From the NCBI GenBank assembly GCA_002337045.1, contig DDFF01000007.1, positions 372,001-436,000 of the forward strand: 64,000 nucleotides of DNA. The letters run 5' to 3'. The stretch's first letter is position 1; every line of letters starts with the position of its first letter. The stretch is from Bacteroidetes bacterium UBA1935. Lineage in GTDB: Bacteria > Bacteroidota > Bacteroidia > Chitinophagales > Chitinophagaceae. The notes below the pieces were generated by a model. The model ran no database searches. It worked only from the letters and a program-made list of their open reading frames with translations, and was not told the origin of the DNA. Shown one piece after another: positions 1-8,953 of the stretch. A program made the position numbers and the translations under genes.

Positions 1-247
1 CAAATTCTTCACGTATATCCAGCACGTAGTGCGGGAAGCCGTGGTCTACCGCTGCCTGTCTTGCATCGTTGAAAGAATCAAGATTGCAGCAGCCTGTCTC
101 CTTTTTACCACCACCAGACGATGCATAATCCCATGTCTTCATGGTAATACCCACTACTTCATACCCTTGGTTATGAAGCATCAATGCCGTAACGGTACTA
201 TCAATACCGCCGCTCATTGCCACCAATACTTTTCCGTTCCTGCTCAT
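1..247 (-). CDS. mnmA: tRNA-specific 2-thiouridylase MnmA, N-terminal part (cut by window edge)
   Basis: MnmA thiolates the wobble uridine (s2U34) of the Lys, Glu and Gln tRNAs, using ATP and a sulfur relay. Only the first 82 codons lie in the window. They show the adenylation P-loop VLVAMSGGIDST at residues 7-18, then GYEVVGITMKTWDY and the GCCN..DSFNDAR block with the first part of the tRNA-binding fold, and end at HYVLDIREEF. This order is diagnostic of the family. The start is ATG at 247, and a TAnnTTTG box on the same strand ends 9 bases upstream. The gene is divergent from aroB, with 107 bp between the two starts. The catalytic cysteines lie outside the window, so activity cannot be judged here. 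Confidence 0.93.
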   Translation of the reverse strand, partial: MSRNGKVLVAMSGGIDSTVTALMLHNQGYEVVGITMKTWDYASSGGGKKETGCCNLDSFNDARQAAVDHGFPHYVLDIREEF

Positions 248-256
248 AGAGAAGCG

Positions 257-264
257 CAAAGGTA
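257..264 (-). promoter_or_regulatory. TAnnTTTG promoter box of mnmA
   Basis: TACCTTTG on the minus strand matches the Bacteroidota -7 consensus TAnnTTTG and ends 9 bases before the mnmA ATG. No clear TTG -33 element is visible at the usual distance. The spacing predicts an almost leaderless message. Confidence 0.5.
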
Positions 265-338
265 CAAATAAGCTGCCTTACCGACAGCCTCTGCCCATAG
301 ATATTGCGTACTTGCTTATTATTTAAGCTGATAAGGGT

Positions 339-346
339 TAATTTTG
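339..346 (+). promoter_or_regulatory. TAnnTTTG promoter box of aroB
   Basis: TAATTTTG matches the Bacteroidota -7 consensus and ends 8 bases before the aroB ATG at 355. A TTG at 312-314 lies 24 bases upstream, slightly beyond the usual 17-23 spacing. This would drive the aroBAC run. Confidence 0.5.
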
Positions 347-354
347 ATGTACAG

Positions 355-1392
355 ATGGAATACAACGTCAGTTTCCCCACGGGCACGGTACAGTACAGCT
401 TTTCAGACATTGGCGAATTGGCAAAAAAAGCGCCTGCTGAAAGCAGTATTATCATTACCGATAGCAATGTTGCCACATTGTATCAGCATATCATAGGCGA
501 TTATCGTACCATCATCATACCTGCGGGAGAGGAATATAAGACGGAAAATACACTGCACAATATCGTAGAGCAACTGCTGGAGTTTAAAGCCCATAAGAAA
601 ACCACCATAGTGGGCTTTGGCGGCGGTGTAGTAACAGATATTGCAGGCTATGCAGCGAGCATTTATATGCGTGGTGTACCATTTGGCTTTGTGCCAACTA
701 CCCTGTTGGCTATGGTAGATGCCGCTATCGGTGGAAAAAACGGTGTCAACTTCGGGCTGCATAAAAACATGCTCGGCAACATCAGGCAGCCATCTTTTAT
801 ACTGTACGACAGCCAACTGCTGAAGACACTGCCCGAAATAGAATGGAGTAATGGCTTTGCAGAGATAATAAAATACGGTTGCATTTTCGATGCATCGCTT
901 TTCAACAGCCTTAGCAAGTATGATATTGGCTACTACAGAGCCAATGCAAAATCGCTGGGTAAGCTGATTGAAAAATGCGTATCGTGGAAGAATAAAACCG
1001 TGACAGAAGATGAGAAAGAAAACGGTGTACGCAAGTTGTTGAACTTTGGTCATACCGCAGGACATGCCATTGAAACACTTTACAATCTGCCACACGGGCA
1101 GGCTGTATCGTTGGGCATGTTGATAGCCTGCATTATTGCAGAAAAAGAATGTGCACTACCAACAGATGTTCGAACACAATTGACAAACATTCTGGAACGT
1201 TACAAACTGCCAACGTCACTAAAGCTGCACACAGACCAGTTGATGGATATACTGGTGATGGATAAGAAACGCAGCAACAACAGTATAGACTATATACTAC
1301 TCAATAGCATTGGCAGTGCATTTATAAAACCATTGCCTTTTGATACCATAAAACAAGCAACAGAAGATTTTGCAAATGCAGGCAATCATTAG
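355..1392 (+). CDS. aroB: 3-dehydroquinate synthase AroB
   Basis: AroB converts DAHP to 3-dehydroquinate, the second step of the shikimate pathway, in the cytoplasm with NAD and a divalent metal. The 345-residue protein has the NAD-binding stretch GFGGGVVTD at 88-96 and the VDAAIGGKNGVN block at 121-132. The expected metal ligands are Glu170 (in GFAEIIKYG), His233 (in FGHTAGHA) and His247 (in LPHGQAVSLG). Length is normal for the family. I chose ATG 355 over upstream in-frame codons because the conserved fold starts there and a promoter box sits 8 bases before it. The 3' end overlaps aroA by 17 bp, so the genes are probably translationally coupled. Confidence 0.96.
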   Translation: MEYNVSFPTGTVQYSFSDIGELAKKAPAESSIIITDSNVATLYQHIIGDYRTIIIPAGEEYKTENTLHNIVEQLLEFKAHKKTTIVGFGGGVVTDIAGYAASIYMRGVPFGFVPTTLLAMVDAAIGGKNGVNFGLHKNMLGNIRQPSFILYDSQLLKTLPEIEWSNGFAEIIKYGCIFDASLFNSLSKYDIGYYRANAKSLGKLIEKCVSWKNKTVTEDEKENGVRKLLNFGHTAGHAIETLYNLPHGQAVSLGMLIACIIAEKECALPTDVRTQLTNILERYKLPTSLKLHTDQLMDILVMDKKRSNNSIDYILLNSIGSAFIKPLPFDTIKQATEDFANAGNH

Positions 1393-2596
1393 TACCGGCA
1401 AGCCTTCGGGTAGCATTACCCCACCTGCATCAAAAAGCCTGATGCAGCGAGCTTGTGCGGCTGCATTGCTACACACAGGCAAAACAATTATCAATAACCC
1501 CGGAATATCTGATGATGATAAGGCGGCACTGAATATCATTCAGCAATTTGGCGCACATGTGAGGCATAGCAAAGACTATGTTGAAATAACATCACATGGC
1601 ATCAACCCGATAAGTGATAGCATCAATTGCCACGAAAGCGGTTTGTCTGCCAGATTGTTTATACCTATTGCTGCCTTGTATCATCAGCAATTAACCATAA
1701 CAGGAGAAGGCAGTTTGCTATCTCGCCCGATGGATGTTTTCGGAGAGATATTCCCTTCAGTGGGCGTCAGCATACTGAGTAATCATAATCTGCTGCCTAT
1801 CACTATAAAAGGCCCGTTACATCCGCAGAACATATCAATAGACGGCTCTCTTAGTTCGCAGTTTCTTACAGGGTTGTTATTCGCTTATGCATTTGCTGCA
1901 AAAGAAGTTGTAACAATAACAGTAAGCAATCTTAACAGCAAACCATACATTGACCTTACATTGGATGTGCTGCGCAAATTCGGAAAGAACATTACTAACG
2001 ATAATTACAAAACCTTTACCATCCACCCGCAACCTGCGCTTCACGATGATATAGAAATAACTATAGAAGCTGACTGGAGTGCCGCAAGCAATTTTGTAAT
2101 AGCTAATGCAATAGCAGGTGGTATTGATATCAAGAACCTTAACCAATCATCGCAACAGGCAGACAGTGCCGTTTTGCAGGTAGTAACCAACGAACGAAAA
2201 TCTTTCAGTTTTGACGCAACAGACTGCCCCGATTTAATACCTGTACTTACCATCTACTCAGGTACATGCGATGGCATAAGTACTATCAGCGGCATCAACA
2301 GATTGATACATAAAGAAAGCAACCGCATAACAAGCACAACCGCGTTATTAGATAAGCTCGGTGTTGAATTTGAGCTTGGAGAAAACACAATTAAGATAAC
2401 GGGAGTACAACAATTTAAAAGCTGTGTTGTAGATAGCAATAACGACCACCGTATAGCCATGGCAGCAGCAATCGCGGCTTTGTATGCAGATGGAGATATA
2501 ACAATCAACCATGCAGAAGCTGTGGCGAAGTCTTACCCCGGCTTCTTTAAAGACTTGACTGCATTGGGTGTAAAATGTAATTTGAACTATGAATAG
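1376..2596 (+). CDS. aroA: 3-phosphoshikimate 1-carboxyvinyltransferase (EPSP synthase) AroA
   Basis: This enzyme joins PEP to shikimate 3-phosphate to give EPSP, the sixth shikimate step and the glyphosate target. The 406-residue protein carries PASKSLMQRA near residues 17-26 (Lys20 binds PEP and phosphate), DGSLSSQFLTGLL in the middle, HKESNRI near 312 and DHRIAM near 357. The usual GNAGTAMR loop is replaced by CHESGLSARLFIPIA, the form I associate with Bacteroidota enzymes. Start ATG 1376 lies inside the end of aroB; a TTG two codons earlier is less likely. The gene overlaps aroC by 8 bp. It sits between aroB and aroC as a pathway operon without aroE, aroK or aroD. Confidence 0.94.
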   Translation: MQAIISTGKPSGSITPPASKSLMQRACAAALLHTGKTIINNPGISDDDKAALNIIQQFGAHVRHSKDYVEITSHGINPISDSINCHESGLSARLFIPIAALYHQQLTITGEGSLLSRPMDVFGEIFPSVGVSILSNHNLLPITIKGPLHPQNISIDGSLSSQFLTGLLFAYAFAAKEVVTITVSNLNSKPYIDLTLDVLRKFGKNITNDNYKTFTIHPQPALHDDIEITIEADWSAASNFVIANAIAGGIDIKNLNQSSQQADSAVLQVVTNERKSFSFDATDCPDLIPVLTIYSGTCDGISTISGINRLIHKESNRITSTTALLDKLGVEFELGENTIKITGVQQFKSCVVDSNNDHRIAMAAAIAALYADGDITINHAEAVAKSYPGFFKDLTALGVKCNLNYE

Positions 2597-3560
2597 TTTC
2601 GGGCGAATATTTCGTGTACATATTTTTGGAGAGTCTCATGGACCTGCTGTTGGTATTACCATCGATGGTTGCCCTGCAGGCATTCCACTTTCTGCAGAAG
2701 ATTTTGAGAAAGATATACAGCGCCGCAAAGCAGGCGCGGCAGGCACTACCCCACGCAAAGAAGATGACGCACCTGAAATACTAAGCGGTGTTTTCAATAA
2801 CATAACTACAGGTGCGCCTATCACTATCATATTTTGCAATAACAATACACGCTCTGCAGACTACGAAGCACTGCGCGATACACCACGCCCCGGACATGCA
2901 GATTTTGTGCTGCACAAAAAATTTGATGGCTATAACGATTATCGTGGCGGCGGGCACTCTTCGGGCAGGCTGACAGTATGCCTTGTTGCAGCAGCTGTGG
3001 TAGCCAAGAAGGTATTGAATGGAATAGCTATCAACGCGACACTGGTAGAAGCAGGCGGCAGTACAGACATTGAAGCTGCCATACAAAAAGCAGTAGACGA
3101 ACAGGATAGTATTGGCGGCATTGTGACCTGCACGGTAACCGGGCTGCCTGTAGGGCTCGGAGAACCTTTCTTCGATTCTACCGAATCTTTAATCAGTCAC
3201 ATTGCTTTTTCTATTCCCGCTGTCAAGGGTATAGAATTTGGCAGTGGTTTTGGTGCAGCAAAAATGAAAGGCAGCGAACATAATGATGCTATTACAGATG
3301 CAGATGGCACAACAAAGACTAATTATGCAGGTGGTATAAACGGTGGTATTACAAACGGCAATGAACTGAACTTCCGCATAGCGGTAAAACCTACCAGCAG
3401 CACACCAAAAGAGCAGCAAACATGGAACAATAAAACCCAACAAGTAGAGGCATTTACCGTAAAAGGCAGACACGATCTGTGCATAGCACTGCGCGTACCT
3501 GTAGTGGCAGAAGCTGCTGCTGCTATAGCATTGGCCGATATGCTGTTGCTGAATAAGTAG
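2589..3560 (+). CDS. aroC: Chorismate synthase AroC
   Basis: AroC eliminates phosphate from EPSP to make chorismate, using reduced FMN. The 323-residue protein opens with GRIFRVHIFGESHGPAVG, carries QRRKAGAAGTTPRKEDD, then RPGHADF and the YRGGGHSSGR flavin and substrate block, and ends with RHDLCIALRVPVVAEA. All family signatures are present, and the length is at the short end of the range. Its ATG at 2589 lies within the last codons of aroA, so the three enzymes form one transcription unit. A strong hairpin terminator lies 24 bp after the stop. Confidence 0.96.
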   Translation: MNSFGRIFRVHIFGESHGPAVGITIDGCPAGIPLSAEDFEKDIQRRKAGAAGTTPRKEDDAPEILSGVFNNITTGAPITIIFCNNNTRSADYEALRDTPRPGHADFVLHKKFDGYNDYRGGGHSSGRLTVCLVAAAVVAKKVLNGIAINATLVEAGGSTDIEAAIQKAVDEQDSIGGIVTCTVTGLPVGLGEPFFDSTESLISHIAFSIPAVKGIEFGSGFGAAKMKGSEHNDAITDADGTTKTNYAGGINGGITNGNELNFRIAVKPTSSTPKEQQTWNNKTQQVEAFTVKGRHDLCIALRVPVVAEAAAAIALADMLLLNK

Positions 3561-3583
3561 GACCAACAACATTAGTAAAAAAG

Positions 3584-3609
3584 AAAAGCCTCGCAAATGC
3601 GAGGCTTTT
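3584..3609. terminator. Bidirectional hairpin terminator between aroC and the EGF-like gene
   Basis: A perfect 12-bp stem is built around GCCTCGCA and TGCGAGGC, with A and T runs on the outer sides. It can therefore end transcription both from aroC and from the convergent lipoprotein gene. Confidence 0.85.
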
Positions 3610-3631
3610 AATATTATGTAATCTGCAAAGA

Positions 3632-4171
3632 TTATTTAGACCAAATTGAAGGTTCCCCTGTGTTTACACCATAGTCATTTGTCATATTGTTTGACAAATC
3701 TTTGATAGTGTAACGCACTGTCAGCTGACCATGCTTAGCATAGAATGCATCGTACTTCAAAGTTCCTTTACCTTGAATTTCGTAGCCGTTGATAGTTTGT
3801 TGAGGAATAGTGATTTCATCACCGCTGATACGAATGTTAACAGGCTGTGTTATATTGTTATTGAAGCCATTAACTATCATTTTAGTCATATCAGAACCAT
3901 AGTCAATACTAATTTGATATTGAGTAGTTTCTGTATATGTACCTTTTTCATATACACTCCACACACCTTTATACTTTTCGCGGGTTACAATTTCACACTG
4001 TGTACCTTCATAACCTGCTGCACAGATACAAGCACCATCTTTACATACACCACCGTATGCACAAACGATAGCTTTGCATTTATCACTATTACAAGATGAA
4101 TATGTTACAGTTACGAATGCTGCAATTGCAAAAAATGCTGAAATAGCAATAGTCTTTAAACGGGCTTTCAT
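3632..4171 (-). CDS. Secreted EGF-like domain lipoprotein, function unknown
   Basis: A 179-residue exported protein with a hydrophobic leader ending in YSSC, a plausible though not textbook lipobox. A compact EGF-like module follows directly, with six cysteines spaced as KCKAIVCAYGGVCKDGACIC, then GYEGTQCE. The remaining ~120 residues are beta-rich and polar and match nothing I recognise. EGF-like modules of this size occur near the N-terminus of cell-surface lipoproteins in Bacteroidota, where they probably act as stalk or binding modules. Start ATG 4171 is chosen because the signal peptide begins there; the open frame runs further upstream without such features. It stands alone between two gene ends and has its own terminator. 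Confidence 0.7.
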   Translation of the reverse strand: MKARLKTIAISAFFAIAAFVTVTYSSCNSDKCKAIVCAYGGVCKDGACICAAGYEGTQCEIVTREKYKGVWSVYEKGTYTETTQYQISIDYGSDMTKMIVNGFNNNITQPVNIRISGDEITIPQQTINGYEIQGKGTLKYDAFYAKHGQLTVRYTIKDLSNNMTNDYGVNTGEPSIWSK

Positions 4172-4305
4172 TAGCTCATCAATTTTATCGAAGCTTAAAG
4201 ATAAAGGAAACAATTTTAAAATGCAACAGCTTGTTAAATTTCTATGACAATGCTTCTTATATATTAGCCACAGGTTACAAAACAAGCATTTAAATATTAC
4301 TAATA

Positions 4306-5145
4306 CTACCTTTCAACCTCGGCTTTGTAGGCTTTTATGCCCCTGAAAATAGCCAATGCAATTTCATATTGCCCACGTTCAGAGTTCATGTATACCTCTT
4401 CATCCGGGTTATTGATATAACCACACTCTACAAGCACACCTGGCATTGCGCTACCTGCCAATACTTCCAATCCTTTCTGCATTACACCTCGGCTGCTCCT
4501 TCCCTGATATTCAAACTGCTCTTGCACTTTAGTACCCAGTATTACGCTACGGCTCAAAAAGGCTTTAGCATACTGCGCAATAATGATATCAGTCATAGGG
4601 TCGCTTTCATCCAATATACCGGGTTCTTCAGCTACTGTTTCACCATATTCACCAATTGCATTTTCTTTTTGAGAATTGCGATGAAGCCCTAACACGTAGC
4701 TTTCAGTACCTGTGGCAGTTGTTACATTATTGTAAGTCACTTTGTAAATAGGCTGCTGCATGCGTTTTTTGCCCTTCTTCACAGTTCTGTACCCCACAAG
4801 CTCTCTATATTTCTTCATTGCAGATGAGTTGATGTGCACAGATATAAACACATCTCCTTTAGACTCATTGGCTATTCTATGTCTTTCCGGCAATGTCGGA
4901 TATTCGTCTGTAGTACGGGTATATATCACCTGCACCCCCTTCATACTATCATTTATCATTCTGCCAAGACGCTTAACAATAGCCAGTGTCAGTTCCTTTT
5001 CCAAAGAAAACTGGCCTTTTGCACCTGCATCCTTGCCACCGTGGCCGGCATCCAGCACAATTTTTGTTATCTTATTAGCGTTAGCTGCAACAATATTGGG
5101 TATGAGTCCTATTAAAAGTATAAATGATAATAATCTGATGCGCAT
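4306..5145 (-). CDS. N-acetylmuramoyl-L-alanine amidase (Amidase_3 family)
   Basis: A zinc amidase that cuts the bond between MurNAc and the L-Ala of the stem peptide. The 279-residue protein has a signal peptide ending around residue 20. Then come IVLDAGHGGKDAGA (zinc His), a Glu in SLEKELTLAI, SVHINSSA (second zinc His) and LVECGYINN with the catalytic Glu near 240. An insertion near residues 115-160, rich in Lys and Arg, precedes GTESYVLGLHR, as in other Bacteroidota members. It acts outside the cytoplasmic membrane in daughter-cell separation or wall turnover. It is divergent from lptD, with 78 bp between starts, an arrangement common in this phylum. Confidence 0.92.
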   Translation of the reverse strand: MRIRLLSFILLIGLIPNIVAANANKITKIVLDAGHGGKDAGAKGQFSLEKELTLAIVKRLGRMINDSMKGVQVIYTRTTDEYPTLPERHRIANESKGDVFISVHINSSAMKKYRELVGYRTVKKGKKRMQQPIYKVTYNNVTTATGTESYVLGLHRNSQKENAIGEYGETVAEEPGILDESDPMTDIIIAQYAKAFLSRSVILGTKVQEQFEYQGRSSRGVMQKGLEVLAGSAMPGVLVECGYINNPDEEVYMNSERGQYEIALAIFRGIKAYKAEVER

Positions 5146-5206
5146 GATTTACCTGCTTGCAATTGGGTTAAATATACAAATTCATAGACGTACCGAAGCA
5201 ATTACC

Positions 5207-5214
5207 TATTTTTG
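5207..5214 (+). promoter_or_regulatory. TAnnTTTG promoter box of lptD
   Basis: TATTTTTG matches the Bacteroidota -7 box and ends 9 bases before the lptD ATG. No convincing -33 TTG is seen. Confidence 0.5.
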
Positions 5215-5223
5215 CGTCCGTTC

Positions 5224-7899
5224 ATGAGCCTGCGTGGTAAAATTATCTCAAATTTCCCAAGCTGCCACCGTTTTAGTCTTATAACGGTTGTAATTTTTAT
5301 GCTTGTATTAACAAACATAAAATATACACATGCCCAGCAAGTACCTGATACGACCATTAGCCTGAAGGCAGATACGATAAAAGTAGACAGCGTTCTTGCT
5401 AAAGATAGCCTCACTGCAAAAAAAGATTCTGCAGCTAAAAACAGCCTGGAAGATCGACTGGGCATCAAAATCTCTCCGGATGCACTACCAAATGTGGTAA
5501 CAGCCGAAGCATCCGATTCCGCAGTGCTTAACATGAGCGAAAACATGTTTGAACTGTATGGTAGTGCCAAAGTAAGCTTTGAAGAAATGAAGCTGAGCGC
5601 TCATAAAGTATCTTACCAACAGTCTAAAAACATTGTTATAGCTGCTTTGTCTGAGGATAGTGCCATTGCCGCAAAAGGGAAACCAGAATTTACACAAGGG
5701 CAGGAAAAATTCACTTACGACTCGCTGCAATATAACTTCAAAAGCAAACGCGCCATCGTTCGCAATGCACACTCACAATATGGCGAAGGCTTTGTGATAA
5801 GCGAACAGGTAAAGCGTAATCCTGACCAGAGTATATATGGCCTGCACAGCGTATACACCACCTGCGCGCTTGATGAACCTCACTTTGGCATCTATGCACA
5901 GAAAATAAAACTGATACCTAACCGAATTGTTGCATCGGGGCCAGCCAACATCAGAATAGAAAAAATACCGACACCACTGTTTTTGCCTTTTGGATTGTTT
6001 CCTATCACACAAGGGCAACGCTCAGGCTTCAAGATACCCACTTACACCATAGATGAACAGAGAGGATTAGGTTTACTAAATGGCGGCTACTATTTCAGCA
6101 TCAGCGACAAGGTTGATTTACTGGCTGAAGCGAACTTTTTCACAAGAGGTAGTTGGGCTTCGAACCTTTATAGTCAATACGCGAACAGGTATAGGTACAA
6201 CGGTGCCCTGTCTTTCAGATATGCTTACAATAAATACGGTGAGACCTATGAAAGCAATTCAAAAATTGTGAAAGACTTCAACATACAATGGCTTCATCAG
6301 TCAGATGCCAAATCTCGCCCGGGAGTTAGCTTCAGTGCCAAAGTAGATGCGGGTACATCTACCTACAATGCCAATAATAGTTTTGTTGCCAATCAGATAT
6401 TACAAAACCAATACCAATCGAACATTACCTATACCAAACGTTGGCAAAACAAACCAATATCATTAACGGTAGGTGCCAACCACTCGCAAAATACACAGTC
6501 AAGGCTTGTAAATGTAACCTTGCCTTCTGTCAGCTTTTTCGTCAATGGCTTTAACCCTTTCCAGAGCAGAAAGCGCGTTGGTGAACACTGGTACGACAAA
6601 ATAACCGTACAGTATACATTTGATGCCAGAAACAAACTACAGTTTTACGACTCCTCATTCAGCTTTAGTAAACTGTCTTTGGGCCCAATGGTGAATGGCA
6701 TACAACACAGCATACCTATCAGTGCTTCCTACAACGTTCTGCGCTTTATAAAAATGAGCGTTAATGCTAACTACAAAGAATACTGGATGACACGCCGTAT
6801 GTATAAGTCTTACGACATTGCAAATGCACGCCTTGACACTACTACATACAGGGGGTTCTATACTGCACGCGACTTTGATGCAAACATTCGTTTTTATACA
6901 CAGATATATGGTATGAAAATGTTCAAGAAAGGTAGCAGAATAGCCGGCATAAGGCATGTAATATCGCCTGAAGCAAGCTTTGGCTATGTACCTGACTATG
7001 CAGCTGCCCCTTTCTATTACGGCTACCGTACTAGGCTAGATGCTACGGGCACCCCTACCTACCAATCAGCGTACGAAGGCAATGAATTTATTCCCGGCCT
7101 CAATCAATTTGGAAATATGCGCAGCGCTGTCGGCTTTGGTATTGACAACAACCTGCAGATAAAAGTAAAAAGCGGCAAAGACACAACCGGATTTAAAAAT
7201 ATCAGGCTGATTGATAACTTCAAAATTAACGGAAGCTATAACCTTGCGGCCGACTCTTTCAACTGGAGCAACTTCAATATGAGTTTATCTACAATGCTTT
7301 TCAATGTAGTAAACATGAATGCAAATGCCAGCTTCGACCCTTATGCATTCGACTATCAAAACGGACGCAGAAGCAGAGATTTGCAATGGAACGGACATGG
7401 TGGACTGGTGCGTTTTCAGAATGCAAACGTGGGTCTTAGCGCAAGCCTGAACGGGAAGAAAAAAGAAAGCAGATCAGCCTCAGGCTCTGACGAATACAGG
7501 CGACTGATGATGTATGGCAGGTACGATGATTATGTTGATTTCAACATTCCATTCAACATGACTGTTGCGTACTCATTGAGCCTGACCAAACAATATTCTG
7601 CATTTTCAAAAAGAGATACAATGGTTGTATCTCAACACTATATGGAGCTGAATACAGATGTAAACATTACGTCTCGCTGGAAGGTGGGTGTGAATACAGG
7701 ATTCAATCTGATAACTAATGAATTGCAACTTACCTCTATAAACATATATCGCGATATGCACTGTTGGGAGTTGCGTATGAGTACTGTACCATTTGGGCCA
7801 CGCAAAAACTATTTCTTTACACTTCAGGTAAAAGCGTCTGTACTTCAAGACTTGAAACTTGTAAGAAGAAAGGATTATACAGAAACTATATCGCGGTAG
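5224..7899 (+). CDS. lptD: LptD-like LPS assembly outer membrane protein (OstA family)
   Basis: LptD, with its partners, inserts lipopolysaccharide into the outer leaflet of the outer membrane. The 891-residue protein has a signal-like N-terminus ending near HAQQV, a linker rich in Lys, Asp and Ser, and an OstA/LptA-like beta-jellyroll segment around residues 95-230. The conserved block PTPLFLPFGLFPITQGQRSG follows, then a very long region of alternating hydrophobic and polar strands with many aromatic residues, as expected of a large beta-barrel. Start ATG 5224 is chosen over TTG 5212 because of the promoter box just upstream. The final 14 bp overlap the convergent SGNH gene. lptB is encoded about 19 kb away. 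Confidence 0.87.
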   Translation: MSLRGKIISNFPSCHRFSLITVVIFMLVLTNIKYTHAQQVPDTTISLKADTIKVDSVLAKDSLTAKKDSAAKNSLEDRLGIKISPDALPNVVTAEASDSAVLNMSENMFELYGSAKVSFEEMKLSAHKVSYQQSKNIVIAALSEDSAIAAKGKPEFTQGQEKFTYDSLQYNFKSKRAIVRNAHSQYGEGFVISEQVKRNPDQSIYGLHSVYTTCALDEPHFGIYAQKIKLIPNRIVASGPANIRIEKIPTPLFLPFGLFPITQGQRSGFKIPTYTIDEQRGLGLLNGGYYFSISDKVDLLAEANFFTRGSWASNLYSQYANRYRYNGALSFRYAYNKYGETYESNSKIVKDFNIQWLHQSDAKSRPGVSFSAKVDAGTSTYNANNSFVANQILQNQYQSNITYTKRWQNKPISLTVGANHSQNTQSRLVNVTLPSVSFFVNGFNPFQSRKRVGEHWYDKITVQYTFDARNKLQFYDSSFSFSKLSLGPMVNGIQHSIPISASYNVLRFIKMSVNANYKEYWMTRRMYKSYDIANARLDTTTYRGFYTARDFDANIRFYTQIYGMKMFKKGSRIAGIRHVISPEASFGYVPDYAAAPFYYGYRTRLDATGTPTYQSAYEGNEFIPGLNQFGNMRSAVGFGIDNNLQIKVKSGKDTTGFKNIRLIDNFKINGSYNLAADSFNWSNFNMSLSTMLFNVVNMNANASFDPYAFDYQNGRRSRDLQWNGHGGLVRFQNANVGLSASLNGKKKESRSASGSDEYRRLMMYGRYDDYVDFNIPFNMTVAYSLSLTKQYSAFSKRDTMVVSQHYMELNTDVNITSRWKVGVNTGFNLITNELQLTSINIYRDMHCWELRMSTVPFGPRKNYFFTLQVKASVLQDLKLVRRKDYTETISR

Positions 7900-8950
7900 T
7901 ATCTGATATTAGTTTATTGACGATTTTTAACCACACATCTGCACCGGCATTGCTCCAATGTGTGTCGCCACGCCAATACATATTTTCTGGATGCAACTTA
8001 AACGGCGTGTATATATCAATAACTTTCATCTTCAAATCGGCATGCTGCTGTATACGCGGTATCAGCATATTGTACCCTTCAGGCTCATATATAGTAACAG
8101 CATTGGGAATTATTGAAAGGTATACTTCGTCAAATCCCGCAGCTTTATATCTAGCATTCAAATCATTGAACACGTCAACAAGTTTATTGATTTCATCCTG
8201 TGTTACAGGCGTCGCATATCCTTCTTTCAATTTATCTGATGTAGTTTCCTTTAAAAATATTCTATCCCCTTTATCAGCAACTACTACATTACCGGATGCC
8301 CTGTTAAAAGCTTTATAAGTCATTAATGCTTTCAGTTTCCTTACAGGGCTAATGAAGTTATAGCTGAACAAATTGTATTCGATGTTCTGATTAATATTAT
8401 CGTTAAAAAAAGTAGTTATATCAGGCATCGTAATTGCTGCTTGTTTAATACCAATATTTTGATGTGCTAAAAGTGCTAATTGTGGTTTAACTGCTTTACG
8501 TTTTACTTCATTGGCCATTCTGTTATTAGCAAAATAATTCCTTACTATTCTTTCAGTGCTTTCAATTATCAGTACGTTTTTCTTAGTGCTATCTATTTCA
8601 TAATCCAATGAACCGAAAAAACGCCTGCCGAATTGGAACCTGTCTGCACAAAAATCTGTATCACGAAAATGCATGGTATAACTATCGCCCCACAACACTA
8701 AGTTTACAGCTTTTCCATTATCACAGTTGCGCGGTGCAAATACCCTTTGCCTCGGTTTGTGAAAGTCTTTTACGTAATACAGATAAGACATACCTACCAG
8801 ATCGCCCTCGTATGCGAAATGTGAACCCCACCATTCATCATGTTCGTTTCTTGCATCAGATATTTTTTGCATCATATCTTTTGAGGTAGACAAATACAAG
8901 AGTGCCAACCCAAAAACTATCAAGCAATATGTCAATACCTTTTTCAACAT
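7886..8950 (-). CDS. SGNH/AlgX-like acyltransferase partner protein
   Basis: A 354-residue protein with one N-terminal membrane segment (residues 5-22) and an extracytoplasmic SGNH-hydrolase-like domain. The Ser block is LVLWGDSYTMHF and the C-terminal catalytic block is WRGDTHWSNAGADVW, with Asp and His. This is the pattern of AlgJ, AlgX and related proteins that receive acyl groups from an MBOAT protein and pass them to a polysaccharide. It lies 3 bp after the MBOAT gene, so the two form an operon and very likely an O-acetylation machine. The polysaccharide acceptor cannot be read from sequence. It overlaps lptD tail to tail by 14 bp. Confidence 0.78.
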   Translation of the reverse strand: MLKKVLTYCLIVFGLALLYLSTSKDMMQKISDARNEHDEWWGSHFAYEGDLVGMSYLYYVKDFHKPRQRVFAPRNCDNGKAVNLVLWGDSYTMHFRDTDFCADRFQFGRRFFGSLDYEIDSTKKNVLIIESTERIVRNYFANNRMANEVKRKAVKPQLALLAHQNIGIKQAAITMPDITTFFNDNINQNIEYNLFSYNFISPVRKLKALMTYKAFNRASGNVVVADKGDRIFLKETTSDKLKEGYATPVTQDEINKLVDVFNDLNARYKAAGFDEVYLSIIPNAVTIYEPEGYNMLIPRIQQHADLKMKVIDIYTPFKLHPENMYWRGDTHWSNAGADVWLKIVNKLISDTTAI

Positions 8951-8953
8951 CTT

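Noticed and set aside
403..1095. A long minus-strand frame opposite aroB
   Set aside because: Its composition is Cys- and aromatic-rich and aroB is fully conserved on the plus strand.
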